NCBI GenBank assembly: GCA_964559125.1
Contig: CAZLGW010000042.1
Span: forward strand, 1 to 44,958
Length of the DNA stretch: 44,958 bases
DNA from: Ravibacter sp964559125
GTDB lineage: Bacteria > Bacteroidota > Bacteroidia > Cytophagales > Spirosomataceae
Direction: 5' to 3'
A program made the position numbers and the translations under genes. Under the pieces are notes generated by a model, which did not search any database, was not told the origin of the DNA, and worked only from the letters and a program-made list of their open reading frames with translations. Positions 14,855 to 24,328 of this stretch are shown here, one piece after another. Within the stretch, counting starts at the first letter, position 1; every line of letters begins with the position of its first letter.

Positions 14855-17800
14855 GTGTTAGATAGCATTATCAGATTCAGTATCAGGAACAAAGCTGTTA
14901 TTGGGTTGCTGACACTTCTGCTGGTCGTCTGGGGAGTGTGGAGCGCTGCCAGGCTGCCTATTGATGCAGTGCCTGACATTACCAATAACCAGGTCCAGGT
15001 TTTTACTACCTGTCCGACATTGGCAGGGCAGGAAGTAGAGCAGTTAGTGACCTTTCCCATCGAGCAGAGCATCGCCAACGTACCGGGCATCGAGGAGATA
15101 AGGAGTATTTCCAGGTTCGGATTGTCGGTGGTGACCGTTGTTTTCGACGAGGATGTCGATATTTATTTTGCCCGCCAGCTTATCAATGAAAGGCTTAAAG
15201 AAGCCCTTGAAAGAATACCGCCGGGCATAGGGTCGCCGGAAATGGCCCCGGTCAGCACCGGCCTGGGGGAGGTTTATCAATACATTATTCACCCCAAAAA
15301 AGGAAGTGAACATAAATACGACGCCAAAGAGCTGCGTACTCTCCAGGACTGGATCGTGGCCCGCCAGCTGTATGGCACGCCTGGAATTGCCGAGGTAAAC
15401 AGCTTCGGGGGGGAGTTGAAGCAGTACGAAGTGGCAGTCAATCCCGACAGGCTCCGGGCAATGGGCGTAAGCATACCCGAGATTTTTACTGCGCTTGAAA
15501 AAAACAACCAGAATACCGGCGGAGCTTATATCGATACAAAACCCAACGCCTATTTTATAAGGGGGATAGGCCTGGTGACTTCGCTGGAAGACATCAGGGG
15601 GATTATGGTGAAAAATACAGGAGCTGTTCCCGTGTTTATCCGCGACGTGGCAGAAGTGAGGTTCGGCAGCGCGACGCGCTATGGTGCGCTGACGTATAAT
15701 GGGGAAGTAGACGCAGTCGGGGGAGTTGTCATGATGCTCAAGGGAGAGAACAGCAACGAAGTAGTGAAGCGGATAAAGGAAAAGCTTCCTACCATTCAGA
15801 AGTCGCTGCCGGACGATATCGTCATCGAGCCGTACCTCGACCGCACCGACCTGGTGGGACGGGCGATCGGCACGGTCGAGAAGAATCTTATCGAAGGGGC
15901 GCTGATCGTGATTTTCGTGCTTGTGATTTTCCTGGGGAACCTTCGCGCGGGGCTGATCGTCGCTTCGGCGATTCCGCTTTCCCTGCTGTTTGCCCTTGGT
16001 ATGATGAATGTGTTCGGGGTGAGCGCCAACCTGATGAGCTTAGGGGCTATTGATTTTGGGCTGATCGTTGACGGGGCGCTGATCGTGGTCGAGGCTACTT
16101 TGCACCATCTTGGTCTTAGAAAGACAACGCATCGGCTTACACAGCAGCAGATGGACGGGGAGGTATATGAATCTGCCTCCAAAATACGTACCAGCGCAGC
16201 TTTCGGAGAAATCATCATCCTGATCGTCTATATCCCGATCCTGACGCTGGTCGGAGTGGAAGGTAAAATGTTTACCCCGATGGCAAAGACGGTCGGGTTT
16301 GCTATCCTGGGAGCGCTGATCCTGTCGATGACGTATATCCCGATGATGTGCGCACTGTTTTTGCCAAAAATACCCCATAACCAAACGACCTTCAGCGACA
16401 GGATGATAGCCGCATTGCAGCGTGTTTACCAGCCGCTGCTTGAAAAAGCCATCCGGTTTAAGTACGCGGTGATTTTTGTGACGGTAACGGTGTTTGCCGT
16501 TACGCTGGCAGTATTTAACAGGATGGGCGGAGAGTTTATTCCCCAGTTGGAAGAAGGAGATTTTGCCTTCCATTGCATCCTTCCCCAGGGAAGCTCGCTG
16601 AGCCAGAGCCTGGAGACTTCCATGCAGGCATCGCGCCTGATCAGGCAGTTCGACGAAGTGAAAATGGTAGTGGGCAAAACGGGATCGGCTGAAGTGCCTA
16701 CTGATCCGATGCCGCCGGAAGCAACTGACCTGATGGTAGTCCTCAAACCCCGGAAAGAATGGAAATCGGGGAGGAGCTATGCTGAGCTCGGCGATGCCAT
16801 CATGGAAAAACTGGAGGTGATCCCGGGGGTATTCTTTGAGAAGAACCAGCCGATACAAATGCGTTTCAACGAGCTGATGACCGGGATCAGGCAGGATGTG
16901 GCGGTTAAAATATTCGGCGAAAATATCGATACGCTCGCCCTGTATGCCGAAGATGTAGCCGATGTAATAGAGTCGGTTGCAGGCGCCACCGCGCCGCAGG
17001 TGGAGCGGGTAACCGGCCTGCCTCAGATCGCCATAGAGTACGACCGGAATCGTATGGCCAACTACGGGCTTACAGTCAGGGATGTAAACGACGTGGTTAG
17101 CACTGCATTTGCGGGCAGAAGTACGGGACAAGTGTATGAAAACGAAAGAAGGTTTGACCTGGTAGTGAGGCTCGACAGTACCCACCGGAGTAGCATACAC
17201 GATGTCAGGAATCTCGTAATCCCGATTGCCGGCGGCGCCCAGATACCCTTGTACCAGGTAGCTGATATCGACTTCAGGCTGGGGCCGGCGCAGATCAGCC
17301 GTGAGGCCGGGAAACGACGGATCGTGATAGGGTTTAATGTTTCAGGAAGGGACGTTCAGAGCGTAGTGGAGGAAATAAGGGAGCAACTGGCGCAGAAAAT
17401 AAAGTTGCCGACAGGATACTATTTCACTTACGGCGGACAGTTTGAAAACCTGCAGAAAGCCAGTGCCAGGCTGATGGTGGCGGTACCGGTTTCATTGCTC
17501 CTCATTTTCATGTTGCTCTATATGACGTTCCGGTCGTTCACGCAGGCTGTACTCATCTTTACGGCTATCCCGATGAGCGCGACCGGAGGTGTGTTTGCCT
17601 TGCTGTTGAGAGATATGCCGTTCAGTATCAGCGCGGGGATCGGCTTCATCGCGTTGTTCGGCGTGGCGGTGCTGAATGGGATTGTGCTCATCAGCACCTT
17701 CAACCAGTTGGAAAAAGAGGGAGTGACGGATGTACTGGAAAGGATAAAGCGGGGAACGATGATGCGTCTCCGGCCTGTGCTGATGACGGCCACCGTGGCT

Positions 17801-17974
17801 TCGCTCGGATTCCTGCCCATGGCGATCAGTACGAGCGCGGGGGCGGAAGTTCAGAAGCCGCTGGCAACGGTTGTGATCGGGGGACTTATTACCGCCACTT
17901 TCCTGACTCTTTTTGTTTTGCCTTTGCTGTATATGCTGGTAGGAGGGAAAAGGGGAGGGGGGGCTATTAATTAA
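14855..17974 (+). CDS. CzcA/CusA heavy-metal efflux RND transporter
   Basis: This is a full-length (1039-residue) HME-RND pump that drives metal cations out of the periplasm using the proton gradient. It starts at a GTG (VLDSIIRFSIRNK); the first membrane helix follows directly. The TM4 proton-relay segment reads DFGLIVDGALIVVEA (about 399-413), retaining both Asp residues. Further family landmarks are LPIDAVPDITNNQVQV, GGEFIPQLEEGDFAFH, FNELMTGIRQDVAVKIFG and GIGFIALFGVAVLNGIVLIS. Twelve membrane helices and two large periplasmic loops fit the length. The channel and adaptor genes follow at once on the same strand, so the complete tripartite pump is encoded here. Substrate (Cu, Zn, Co or Cd) cannot be told from sequence by eye. 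Confidence 0.95.
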   Translation: MLDSIIRFSIRNKAVIGLLTLLLVVWGVWSAARLPIDAVPDITNNQVQVFTTCPTLAGQEVEQLVTFPIEQSIANVPGIEEIRSISRFGLSVVTVVFDEDVDIYFARQLINERLKEALERIPPGIGSPEMAPVSTGLGEVYQYIIHPKKGSEHKYDAKELRTLQDWIVARQLYGTPGIAEVNSFGGELKQYEVAVNPDRLRAMGVSIPEIFTALEKNNQNTGGAYIDTKPNAYFIRGIGLVTSLEDIRGIMVKNTGAVPVFIRDVAEVRFGSATRYGALTYNGEVDAVGGVVMMLKGENSNEVVKRIKEKLPTIQKSLPDDIVIEPYLDRTDLVGRAIGTVEKNLIEGALIVIFVLVIFLGNLRAGLIVASAIPLSLLFALGMMNVFGVSANLMSLGAIDFGLIVDGALIVVEATLHHLGLRKTTHRLTQQQMDGEVYESASKIRTSAAFGEIIILIVYIPILTLVGVEGKMFTPMAKTVGFAILGALILSMTYIPMMCALFLPKIPHNQTTFSDRMIAALQRVYQPLLEKAIRFKYAVIFVTVTVFAVTLAVFNRMGGEFIPQLEEGDFAFHCILPQGSSLSQSLETSMQASRLIRQFDEVKMVVGKTGSAEVPTDPMPPEATDLMVVLKPRKEWKSGRSYAELGDAIMEKLEVIPGVFFEKNQPIQMRFNELMTGIRQDVAVKIFGENIDTLALYAEDVADVIESVAGATAPQVERVTGLPQIAIEYDRNRMANYGLTVRDVNDVVSTAFAGRSTGQVYENERRFDLVVRLDSTHRSSIHDVRNLVIPIAGGAQIPLYQVADIDFRLGPAQISREAGKRRIVIGFNVSGRDVQSVVEEIREQLAQKIKLPTGYYFTYGGQFENLQKASARLMVAVPVSLLLIFMLLYMTFRSFTQAVLIFTAIPMSATGGVFALLLRDMPFSISAGIGFIALFGVAVLNGIVLISTFNQLEKEGVTDVLERIKRGTMMRLRPVLMTATVASLGFLPMAISTSAGAEVQKPLATVVIGGLITATFLTLFVLPLLYMLVGGKRGGGAIN

Positions 17975-18010
17975 GGTATTGAAAATCAATAATCTGACAG
18001 TTGTGTGCGT

Positions 18011-19207
18011 ATGAAATATACCATTAAAATACTCTTGCTCAGCCTCTGCAGCGTGGTATCTCTCAGAGGGCAGGAGAGGATCGGGATTGAAGAGGCTATT
18101 GAGGCGGCGTTGAAAAGCAACCGGCAGTTCCGGATAAACGAAGCCGAGATCAAAAGCGCCGGATATCATGCCAGGGCGGCCGGGGAGATCCCAAAAACAG
18201 GGGTGTTTGCCGAGAACGAGGACTTACGTCCGTCGGACAAGGTAGGGATTCTCAAGATAGGCGTTTCTCAGAGTGTCGCATGGCCAGGCTTGTATGCTGC
18301 CAGAAAGAATTACTTCAGGGAACTGGAGAAGTATGCGCAGATCAGTACCGGAATGCTGGAGGCTACGGTCCGGAAGGATGTGCGTACGGCTTATTACCAG
18401 CTTTGGTACCTGCAGGAAAAGGAGGCGCTTCTTCAGCAGCTCGCCGATATCTATTCCGACCTGCTGAAGGCAGCCGAACTACGGGTAAAGACCGGTGAAG
18501 CGGCGGCGCTGGACCAGATTGCAGCCGGGGTTAAAATGAGGGAATTGCAGGCATTTATCGGGCAAAACAGGAAAGATATGACCATCCGGCAGCAGCAGCT
18601 CATGATGCTGCTGAACAGGAATGACTGGCTGCTTCCGCTGGCGGAGCCCTTGAAGAAAATCGAACCGGGGGCAGGCGATGATGCAGCAGCACATCCGCTA
18701 CTGAGCCTGCAGCAGCAAAACGTACATATAGCGTCTTCGAATATAGCCGTGCAGCGTAACACGAACAGGCCTGAGCTTTCAGGAAGGTTCTTCACCCAGC
18801 GCCTGTGGGGAGCAAACGATCCGTTTACAGGATTTTCGGTTACCGCCGCCATTCCCCTGCTGGGGGCAGGAGCCTATAAAAGCAAGGTCAGGGCGGCAAT
18901 GGCAGAAAAGGAGGCACAGGAGGAAATGCTGGCTTGGCAATCGCAGCAATTGACAACGCAAAAAGCGGCTTCTGAGTCTGACATGCTGAAAAATGAGGAG
19001 CTGCTCGAGTTCTACGAATCGTCGGGCCTGCAGCAGGCTTCGGATATCATAGAAGCGGCACGGCTAAGCTACAATGCGGGTGATATCAGTTTTGCCGAAT
19101 TGAGCCAGTTCCTGGGGCAGGCCATAGAGATCAGGCAAAACTACCTGGATGTACTCAATCACTACAACCAGTCGGTCATCCAGCTTAGCTATTTTGAAAA
19201 CAGGTAA
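18011..19207 (+). CDS. TolC/CzcC-family outer-membrane efflux channel
   Basis: This 398-residue protein has a signal peptide (ending near LRGQ) and the long amphipathic helices of outer-membrane efflux proteins (PF02321), e.g. IEEAIEAALKSNRQFRINEAE and LDQIAAGVKMRELQAF. I prefer ATG 18011 over the GTG at 18005. It lies 36 bases after the pump and ends 25 bases before the adaptor start. It should form the trimeric exit duct of the metal pump. Confidence 0.92.
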   Translation: MKYTIKILLLSLCSVVSLRGQERIGIEEAIEAALKSNRQFRINEAEIKSAGYHARAAGEIPKTGVFAENEDLRPSDKVGILKIGVSQSVAWPGLYAARKNYFRELEKYAQISTGMLEATVRKDVRTAYYQLWYLQEKEALLQQLADIYSDLLKAAELRVKTGEAAALDQIAAGVKMRELQAFIGQNRKDMTIRQQQLMMLLNRNDWLLPLAEPLKKIEPGAGDDAAAHPLLSLQQQNVHIASSNIAVQRNTNRPELSGRFFTQRLWGANDPFTGFSVTAAIPLLGAGAYKSKVRAAMAEKEAQEEMLAWQSQQLTTQKAASESDMLKNEELLEFYESSGLQQASDIIEAARLSYNAGDISFAELSQFLGQAIEIRQNYLDVLNHYNQSVIQLSYFENR

Positions 19208-19232
19208 GGGTAACTTTAGAAACATTAAACGA

Positions 19233-20561
19233 ATGAAACCGGTTTTAAGAATATTCGCAGCAATTGTCTTTTCAGGCATTTTGTATAGCTGCAGCAAAAA
19301 GCATGACGGGCATGACGGGCACGGGCATGGAGCGGAAACACCGGCTGCAGCCCGCCATACGGAGGCTGTTACCGTTACATCGCTGACCAGGGAGCAGATC
19401 GACGCAGTCGGCATCACACTGGGAGAAATTGAGAACAGGAACCTCACAGAGGTAATCAAAGCAAACGGAATCCTCAGGGTGCCCAATAACAACCGGGCCA
19501 ATGCTACGTCTCTCTACGGGGGCGTAATCAAAAGCCTGAATGTACAACTGGGAGACTATGTGCGAAAGGGGCAGGTGATCGCGACAATCGTAAACCCGCA
19601 GTTTATCGGGCTGCAGGAAGAATACCTGGCCCTGGCAAGCCGGATGACACTGGCCGGGCAGGAATTGCAGCGGCAGCAGGAGTTGAACGAGGGAAATGCC
19701 GGCGCCAGGAAAAACCTGCAGGCGGCGACCGCCGCGATCAGCTCTTTACAGGTCAGGAAAGCCTCCCTCTACCAGCAGATACAGATGATGGGCATAGACC
19801 CGGCGACATTGAGCGACACCAACCTGAAATCGGCGCTGATCATTACGAGCCCGATAAGCGGCACGGTCAGTAATGTGTTTTCCAGGATCGGCAGCTACGT
19901 CGATGTGTCATCGCCGGTAGCGGAGATAGTCGATAACAGCCTGCTGCACCTTGATCTTCAGGTTTTTGAAAAAGACCTCCCGCGTATCAGGGTCGGCCAG
20001 GAGATTAATTTTACAGTGACCAATAACCCGTCTGTCTCCTATACGGCAAAAGTGTTCACAATAGGGGCTTCCTTTGAAAATGAAAGCAGGACCATCGCGA
20101 TACACAGCAGTGTGACGGGCAATAAGAGCGGGCTGATAGACGGGATGAACATTACCGGGATAGTAAGTCTGAAGGATGTGACGGCACCTGCCGTTCCCAA
20201 CGAGGCCATTGTAGAGGCAGACGGGAAATACTATGTTTTTGTCGAAACCGGTAAAGAGGAGAAGAAGCAGGCACATGATACGCACCATGATCACAATCAT
20301 GACCACCATGATAAAGACGAAGGGCATAGTCATCATCATGATGACGGACACCCGGGAGGAGAAGGACATGACCATAAACACGCCGGCGGGCAGGAAGACA
20401 AAATGAATTTTGAAAAAATCGAAGTGGTAAAAGGTGTTTCCGACCTGGGGTATACGGGCATCCATCCGGTCATTGAAATCCCCGCACATACCCGTGTCGT
20501 CACAAAGGGAGCTTTTTTTATCAATGCCAAAATGAGCGGATCAGGGGGACATGAGCATTAA
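19233..20561 (+). CDS. His-rich periplasmic adaptor (CusB/CzcB, HlyD family) lipoprotein
   Basis: I place the start at ATG 19233, giving a lipoprotein signal with lipobox ILYSC (Cys about residue 20). The longer open frame reads into the channel gene. The mature protein (442 residues in total) has a His-rich N-terminus (HDGHDGHGHG), the lipoyl/barrel-sandwich segments (YGGVIKSLNVQLGDYVRKGQVIATI and ITSPISGTVSNV), a helical hairpin between them, and a beta-barrel. Near the C-terminus an insertion of about 36 residues encoded at 20274-20381 is mostly His, Asp and Gly. The adaptor links pump and channel and in CusB delivers metal. The two His clusters suggest strong metal scavenging. Confidence 0.92.
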   Translation: MKPVLRIFAAIVFSGILYSCSKKHDGHDGHGHGAETPAAARHTEAVTVTSLTREQIDAVGITLGEIENRNLTEVIKANGILRVPNNNRANATSLYGGVIKSLNVQLGDYVRKGQVIATIVNPQFIGLQEEYLALASRMTLAGQELQRQQELNEGNAGARKNLQAATAAISSLQVRKASLYQQIQMMGIDPATLSDTNLKSALIITSPISGTVSNVFSRIGSYVDVSSPVAEIVDNSLLHLDLQVFEKDLPRIRVGQEINFTVTNNPSVSYTAKVFTIGASFENESRTIAIHSSVTGNKSGLIDGMNITGIVSLKDVTAPAVPNEAIVEADGKYYVFVETGKEEKKQAHDTHHDHNHDHHDKDEGHSHHHDDGHPGGEGHDHKHAGGQEDKMNFEKIEVVKGVSDLGYTGIHPVIEIPAHTRVVTKGAFFINAKMSGSGGHEH

Positions 20562-20597
20562 ATATATTTTTTATAATTTACAGGCATCTTGTAAATA

Positions 20598-21728
20598 ATG
20601 AATTTAAAATTGAAGAACAGACTGAAAAAAATGATTGTCGGAATTATTGGTTTGGTAGTGCTGCTGAGTCTGGCGGTTTTCTTATTTCTGCAGCACCCGA
20701 TGTTTGGAAACCTGCCAGGAGGAGAACGGCTGGAGAGAATTAAACAATCGCCCAATTACAGGGACGGCGAGTTTCAGAACCAGTCTCCCACTAAGATGAT
20801 GGTAAGCGATAAGTCGAAAATCCGCGTTTTGTGGGAATTTCTTTTTGTAACGGTCAAAGACCTGATTCCACCCCGAAAGCTACCGGCTGTAAAGACCGAC
20901 CTGAAAGCGCTTGCTCCTGACGAAGACGTCCTGGTCTGGATGGGGCATTCTTCATTATACCTGCAAATCAACAGCAAGAAGATCCTGGTAGACCCGGTGC
21001 TGGTTTCGGCTTCGCCGGTACCTTTCACTAACGTCGCATTTCCCGGAACGGACATCTATCATCCCGGAGATATGCCGGATATCGACTATCTTATCATCAC
21101 CCACGACCATTGGGATCACCTGGATTATAAGACAATGCTCAACCTGAAAACCCGGACAGGAAAAGTGATTTGTCCCCTGGGCGTTGGGGGCCACCTGGAA
21201 TACTGGGGGTTTGATCCGGCTGCCATTACCGAACTGGATTGGAATGACCAACTGCAGCTTGATGAAGGGATCGGGCTTACGGCATTGCCGGCCCGCCATT
21301 TTTCAGGGAGAGGATTGACCGCCAATCGTTCGCTCTGGGCCGGATATATGCTGCAAAGCGGGCTGGGAAATATCTACCTGTCGGGCGATTCGGGCTACGA
21401 TACGCATTTCAGGAAGATCAAAGAGCAATTTGGCGACATAGATCTGGCTATAATGGAAAACGGACAGTATAATGAAGATTGGAGGTATATACATTTCATT
21501 CCGGAAGACCTCGTAAAAGCCGTCGAAGAGCTGCAACCGAAGCAACTGATGACTATTCATAATTCGAAATATGCATTGGGAAGGCACGCCTGGTATGAGC
21601 CGATGGAGAAGATAGCGGAAGCATCGGCAGCGCATTCTTTTAATCTTATTACCCCCATGATCGGAGAACCTGTTATGCTGAAAGACAGTACCCGGGTGTT
21701 TACAAAATGGTGGGAGAAAAAGCTGTAA
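20598..21728 (+). CDS. MBL-fold hydrolase (UlaG/NAPE-PLD-like)
   Basis: The 376-residue protein has an N-terminal membrane helix (about 12-30), then a metallo-beta-lactamase fold. The metal motif THDHWDHLD supplies HxHxDH-type ligands (H-D-H-W-D-H). Other ligands are in PARHFSGRG and LSGDSGYD, and the final His in MTIHNSKYALG. The GHSSLYLQINSKKILVDP start of the fold is typical of the UlaG/RomA/NAPE-phospholipase D branch. Its substrate is unknown; a phosphodiester or lactone is likely. The gene follows the efflux operon by 36 bases but is not an obvious part of it. The next gene starts 38 bases after its stop. Confidence 0.88.
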   Translation: MNLKLKNRLKKMIVGIIGLVVLLSLAVFLFLQHPMFGNLPGGERLERIKQSPNYRDGEFQNQSPTKMMVSDKSKIRVLWEFLFVTVKDLIPPRKLPAVKTDLKALAPDEDVLVWMGHSSLYLQINSKKILVDPVLVSASPVPFTNVAFPGTDIYHPGDMPDIDYLIITHDHWDHLDYKTMLNLKTRTGKVICPLGVGGHLEYWGFDPAAITELDWNDQLQLDEGIGLTALPARHFSGRGLTANRSLWAGYMLQSGLGNIYLSGDSGYDTHFRKIKEQFGDIDLAIMENGQYNEDWRYIHFIPEDLVKAVEELQPKQLMTIHNSKYALGRHAWYEPMEKIAEASAAHSFNLITPMIGEPVMLKDSTRVFTKWWEKKL

Positions 21729-21766
21729 ATCAGGTATTTTATTATGTAAATAACTTATTGTTATAC

Positions 21767-23011
21767 ATGAGATCGAATGTCAGGTTCTTTCCCTTTACCG
21801 TCTTTGCGTTTTTCCTGCCGCTCCTGGTTTACAGTCAACAGACGGTGAACAAAGCTGTTTTCGTTATCGCCGACGGTATTTCTTCCAATACGATCGAGCA
21901 GATTGCGACTCCTCACCTGGATGAAATTGCCCGGCAGGGCGGATATGCCAGGGCTTATGTCGGGGGAGAAAAAGGAACCTATTCTCAAACACCCACCATT
22001 TCGGCGGTAGGGTACAACAGCCTGCTTACAGGCACCTGGGTCAATAAGCATAATGTATGGGACAACCGGATCCTGGAGCCCAATTATCATTACTGGACGA
22101 TCTTCAGGTTCCTGGAATCCCAATACCCTCAGAAGCGCACGGCCGTATTTTCAACCTGGCTGGATAACCGTACCAAACTGATCGGAGAAAATCTTCCCCA
22201 AACCGGGTATCTCCGGCTGGGCTATTCTTTCGACGGCTTCGAGCTGGATACCCTTCGTTTCGTTCACGACAAGGAATCGGAGTATATCCGCAGGATAGAC
22301 GAGCTGGTTTCGACCGAAGCGGGAAGCTACATAAAAGAAAAGGGCCCCGATCTTTCCTGGGTATACCTCCAATATACCGACGATATGGGTCATAAATTCG
22401 GCGATAGCGACCAGTTCCACGACGCCGTCAGGCTGATAGACCTGCAGGTGGGACGTGTATGGGAAGCCGTGCAGTACCGCCGGCAACATTACGGAGAAAA
22501 CTGGCAGATCTTTATCACTACCGATCACGGCCGCGACGCCAAATCGGGCCAGAGCCACGGCGGGCAATCTGATCGTGAGCGGGGCACGTGGATCGTAACC
22601 AACGCCGGCGACCTGAATGCGGAGTTCAGGGACACCCGCCCGGGTGTAGTCGATATTATGCCGTCTATCTCAAGGCACCTGGGGATCCATATTCCGAAAG
22701 ACCAGGCTTTTGAAATCGACGGCACGCCCCTTACAGGCGCTCTCTCGTTTATCGACTATAAGATCTCCTACGACGACAGGAAGATCCTGCTTTCGTGGAA
22801 AGCCCTTCAAAAGGGAGAAAACCTGAAAATCTGGCTTTCCACTACCAACTATTTCGAGAAGGGCGGAACGGATCATTACCTGTTAGTGAGAGAAATACCG
22901 GTAGAGAATGAAAAAGCGGAGATCGATGTCAGCCGGCTGCCTTCCGGTTTCTTTAAAGTGGTATTGGAAGGGAAATATAATACGGCCAACAAGTGGCTGG
23001 TCGGGAAATAG
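21767..23011 (+). CDS. Alkaline-phosphatase-superfamily (nucleotide pyrophosphatase/phosphodiesterase-type) enzyme
   Basis: I choose ATG 21767 because it opens directly into a signal peptide (MRSNVRFFPFTVFAFFLPLLVYSQ). The mature part carries metal-site segments of the alkaline phosphatase superfamily: KAVFVIADGISS, YLQYTDDMGHKFGD and FITTDHGRDAKSGQSHGG. About 415 residues matches type I phosphodiesterase/nucleotide pyrophosphatase proteins. The extended C-terminus is beta-rich (ILLSWKALQKGENLKIWLS). It is probably a periplasmic phosphatase or phosphodiesterase. Its start lies 38 bases after the MBL gene, suggesting cotranscription. The exact substrate is not predictable. Confidence 0.85.
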   Translation: MRSNVRFFPFTVFAFFLPLLVYSQQTVNKAVFVIADGISSNTIEQIATPHLDEIARQGGYARAYVGGEKGTYSQTPTISAVGYNSLLTGTWVNKHNVWDNRILEPNYHYWTIFRFLESQYPQKRTAVFSTWLDNRTKLIGENLPQTGYLRLGYSFDGFELDTLRFVHDKESEYIRRIDELVSTEAGSYIKEKGPDLSWVYLQYTDDMGHKFGDSDQFHDAVRLIDLQVGRVWEAVQYRRQHYGENWQIFITTDHGRDAKSGQSHGGQSDRERGTWIVTNAGDLNAEFRDTRPGVVDIMPSISRHLGIHIPKDQAFEIDGTPLTGALSFIDYKISYDDRKILLSWKALQKGENLKIWLSTTNYFEKGGTDHYLLVREIPVENEKAEIDVSRLPSGFFKVVLEGKYNTANKWLVGK

Positions 23012-23014
23012 AGG

Positions 23015-23045
23015 TTTGCCATTACATTAAATATCAGATAAATTG
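23015..23045 (+). promoter_or_regulatory. Possible promoter of the HipA-like/DUF3037 pair
   Basis: TTTG at 23015-23018, a 20-base spacer, then TAAATTG at 23039-23045 resemble the Bacteroidota -33 and -7 elements (TTTG, TAnnTTTG). The -7 is imperfect. It sits about 25 bases before the first start codon of the HipA-like gene. Confidence 0.35.
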
Positions 23046-23070
23046 CAAGCCGGGCAATTCTTAGACAAAC

Positions 23071-23871
23071 ATGTATACAAACAATCTCCTGCAGACAGGT
23101 TTGAGGACGGTAAATATGATCCGCTATGCGCTGCCGTTGCGCGAAGGCGGTTCGCTGCCTGCCATAGTAGAAGGAGACGACGGGTTCAGCTACGTACTCA
23201 AATTCAGGGGCGCCGGCCAGGGCACGAGGGCGCTTATTGCGGAGCTGATCGGCGGTGAAATAGCACGCCTGGCAGGCCTTAAAGTGCCCGAGCTGGTATT
23301 CGCGAACATAGATGAGGCATTTGGCCGTACGGAGCCCGACGAAGAGATACAGGATCTGTTGAAAGCCAGCACTGGGATTAACCTCGCGCTTCATTACCTG
23401 AGCGGCTCCTATACCTTTGACCCGGTCGTAACTGACGTGGACCGGGAGCTTGCTTCAAAGATCGTATGGCTGGATGCCTTCCTCATGAACGTAGACCGCA
23501 CCCGCCGCAATACCAACATGCTGATGTGGAATAAAGAGCTATGGCTGATCGATCATGGCGCCGCTTTATACTTTCATCATAATGATTCCGATTATTCCGT
23601 CTATATCGACCGTCCTTTTGTACAGGTAAAAGACCATGTACTGCTAAGAAGGGCCGGCGCACTGAAGGCTGCAGACCAGCATATGAAAAGCCTTCTTGTT
23701 CCTTCTGCGATCGTAGCGATCGTTAATCTCATCCCCGACGACTGGCTTGATTCAGGCGGCGTTTCCTTCGACGCACAACGGGATGCCTACGCTGATTTTC
23801 TTTTAAAGAGGCTGGCCGTATCGGAAGTTTTCGTAAACGCTGCTGAAGATGCAAGGAATGCACTTATATGA
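23071..23871 (+). CDS. HipA-like kinase-domain protein (PF20613 type)
   Basis: The 266-residue protein has the short stand-alone HipA-like kinase fold. It shows a Gly-containing nucleotide-binding start (GDDGFSYVLKFRGAGQGT with the likely ATP-binding Lys), catalytic segment LDAFLMNVDRTRRNTNML (Asp and Asn of the N-x-D/R-x-x-N-N pattern) and metal-binding LIDHGAALYF (Asp before His-Gly). It lacks the N-terminal half of full HipA toxins. ATG 23116 is an alternative start. The downstream DUF3037 gene overlaps its 3' end, a pairing found in many genomes. The pair may be a toxin-antitoxin-like or small-kinase system, but its target is unknown. Confidence 0.8.
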   Translation: MYTNNLLQTGLRTVNMIRYALPLREGGSLPAIVEGDDGFSYVLKFRGAGQGTRALIAELIGGEIARLAGLKVPELVFANIDEAFGRTEPDEEIQDLLKASTGINLALHYLSGSYTFDPVVTDVDRELASKIVWLDAFLMNVDRTRRNTNMLMWNKELWLIDHGAALYFHHNDSDYSVYIDRPFVQVKDHVLLRRAGALKAADQHMKSLLVPSAIVAIVNLIPDDWLDSGGVSFDAQRDAYADFLLKRLAVSEVFVNAAEDARNALI

Positions 23872-24232
23872 GTATGCGGTGCTTCGCGTTGTGCCAAGGG
23901 TAGAACGGGAAGAGTTCATCAATATCGGAGTAGTGCTGTATTGTCCCGGGCTTCAGTTCCTGGAGGTGCGGTATTTTCTCGACACAGCGCGCCTGGAAGC
24001 CTTGTACCGGGGGTTCGATATTTCAGAGCTTGACCAGTATTGTAAATCTTTCGCTTCTATATGCCGGGGAAATAAGAAAGGTGGCTTGCTGGAAACGATG
24101 CCGGCACCTTCCCGCTTCAGATGGCTTACTGCGAAGCGTAGCACTATTCTGCAGGTGTCGGCGGTGCATCCCGGCTTTTGTGAGGATCCGGCGGCGGAAC
24201 TTGAGCGGTTGATGGGAGTGCTGGTGGGGTAG
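23858..24232 (+). CDS. DUF3037 protein paired with HipA-like kinase
   Basis: The protein of about 124 residues shows the DUF3037 hallmarks YEYAVLRVVPRVEREEFINIGVVLYCP near the N-terminus and F(R)WLTA...ILQVSAVHPG near the end. ATG 23858 gives MHLYEYAVLRV, the usual start; ATG 23849 adds three residues. Either start lies inside the 3' end of the HipA-like gene (14 or 23 bases of overlap), indicating translational coupling. DUF3037 is repeatedly encoded with HipA-like kinases. It might be substrate, antitoxin or regulatory subunit, but no function is established to my knowledge. Confidence 0.85.
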   Translation: MHLYEYAVLRVVPRVEREEFINIGVVLYCPGLQFLEVRYFLDTARLEALYRGFDISELDQYCKSFASICRGNKKGGLLETMPAPSRFRWLTAKRSTILQVSAVHPGFCEDPAAELERLMGVLVG

Positions 24233-24328
24233 CTGTCGGAAACCAACATAATTTTTCTGTTATTTTTTAGGGGTTTTTCGATTTTATTCTACTGTACATA
24301 TTGAAGGCTATTCCAAACCCTTAGTTGT

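Noticed and set aside
16040..17200. 386-residue open frame on the minus strand
   Set aside because: It is fully antisense to the intact metal pump gene, has Arg/His/Gln-rich composition typical of shadow frames, and no recognisable domain.
19149..19232. Upstream extension of the metal adaptor frame
   Set aside because: It overlaps the end of the channel gene; the lipoprotein signal begins at ATG 19233.
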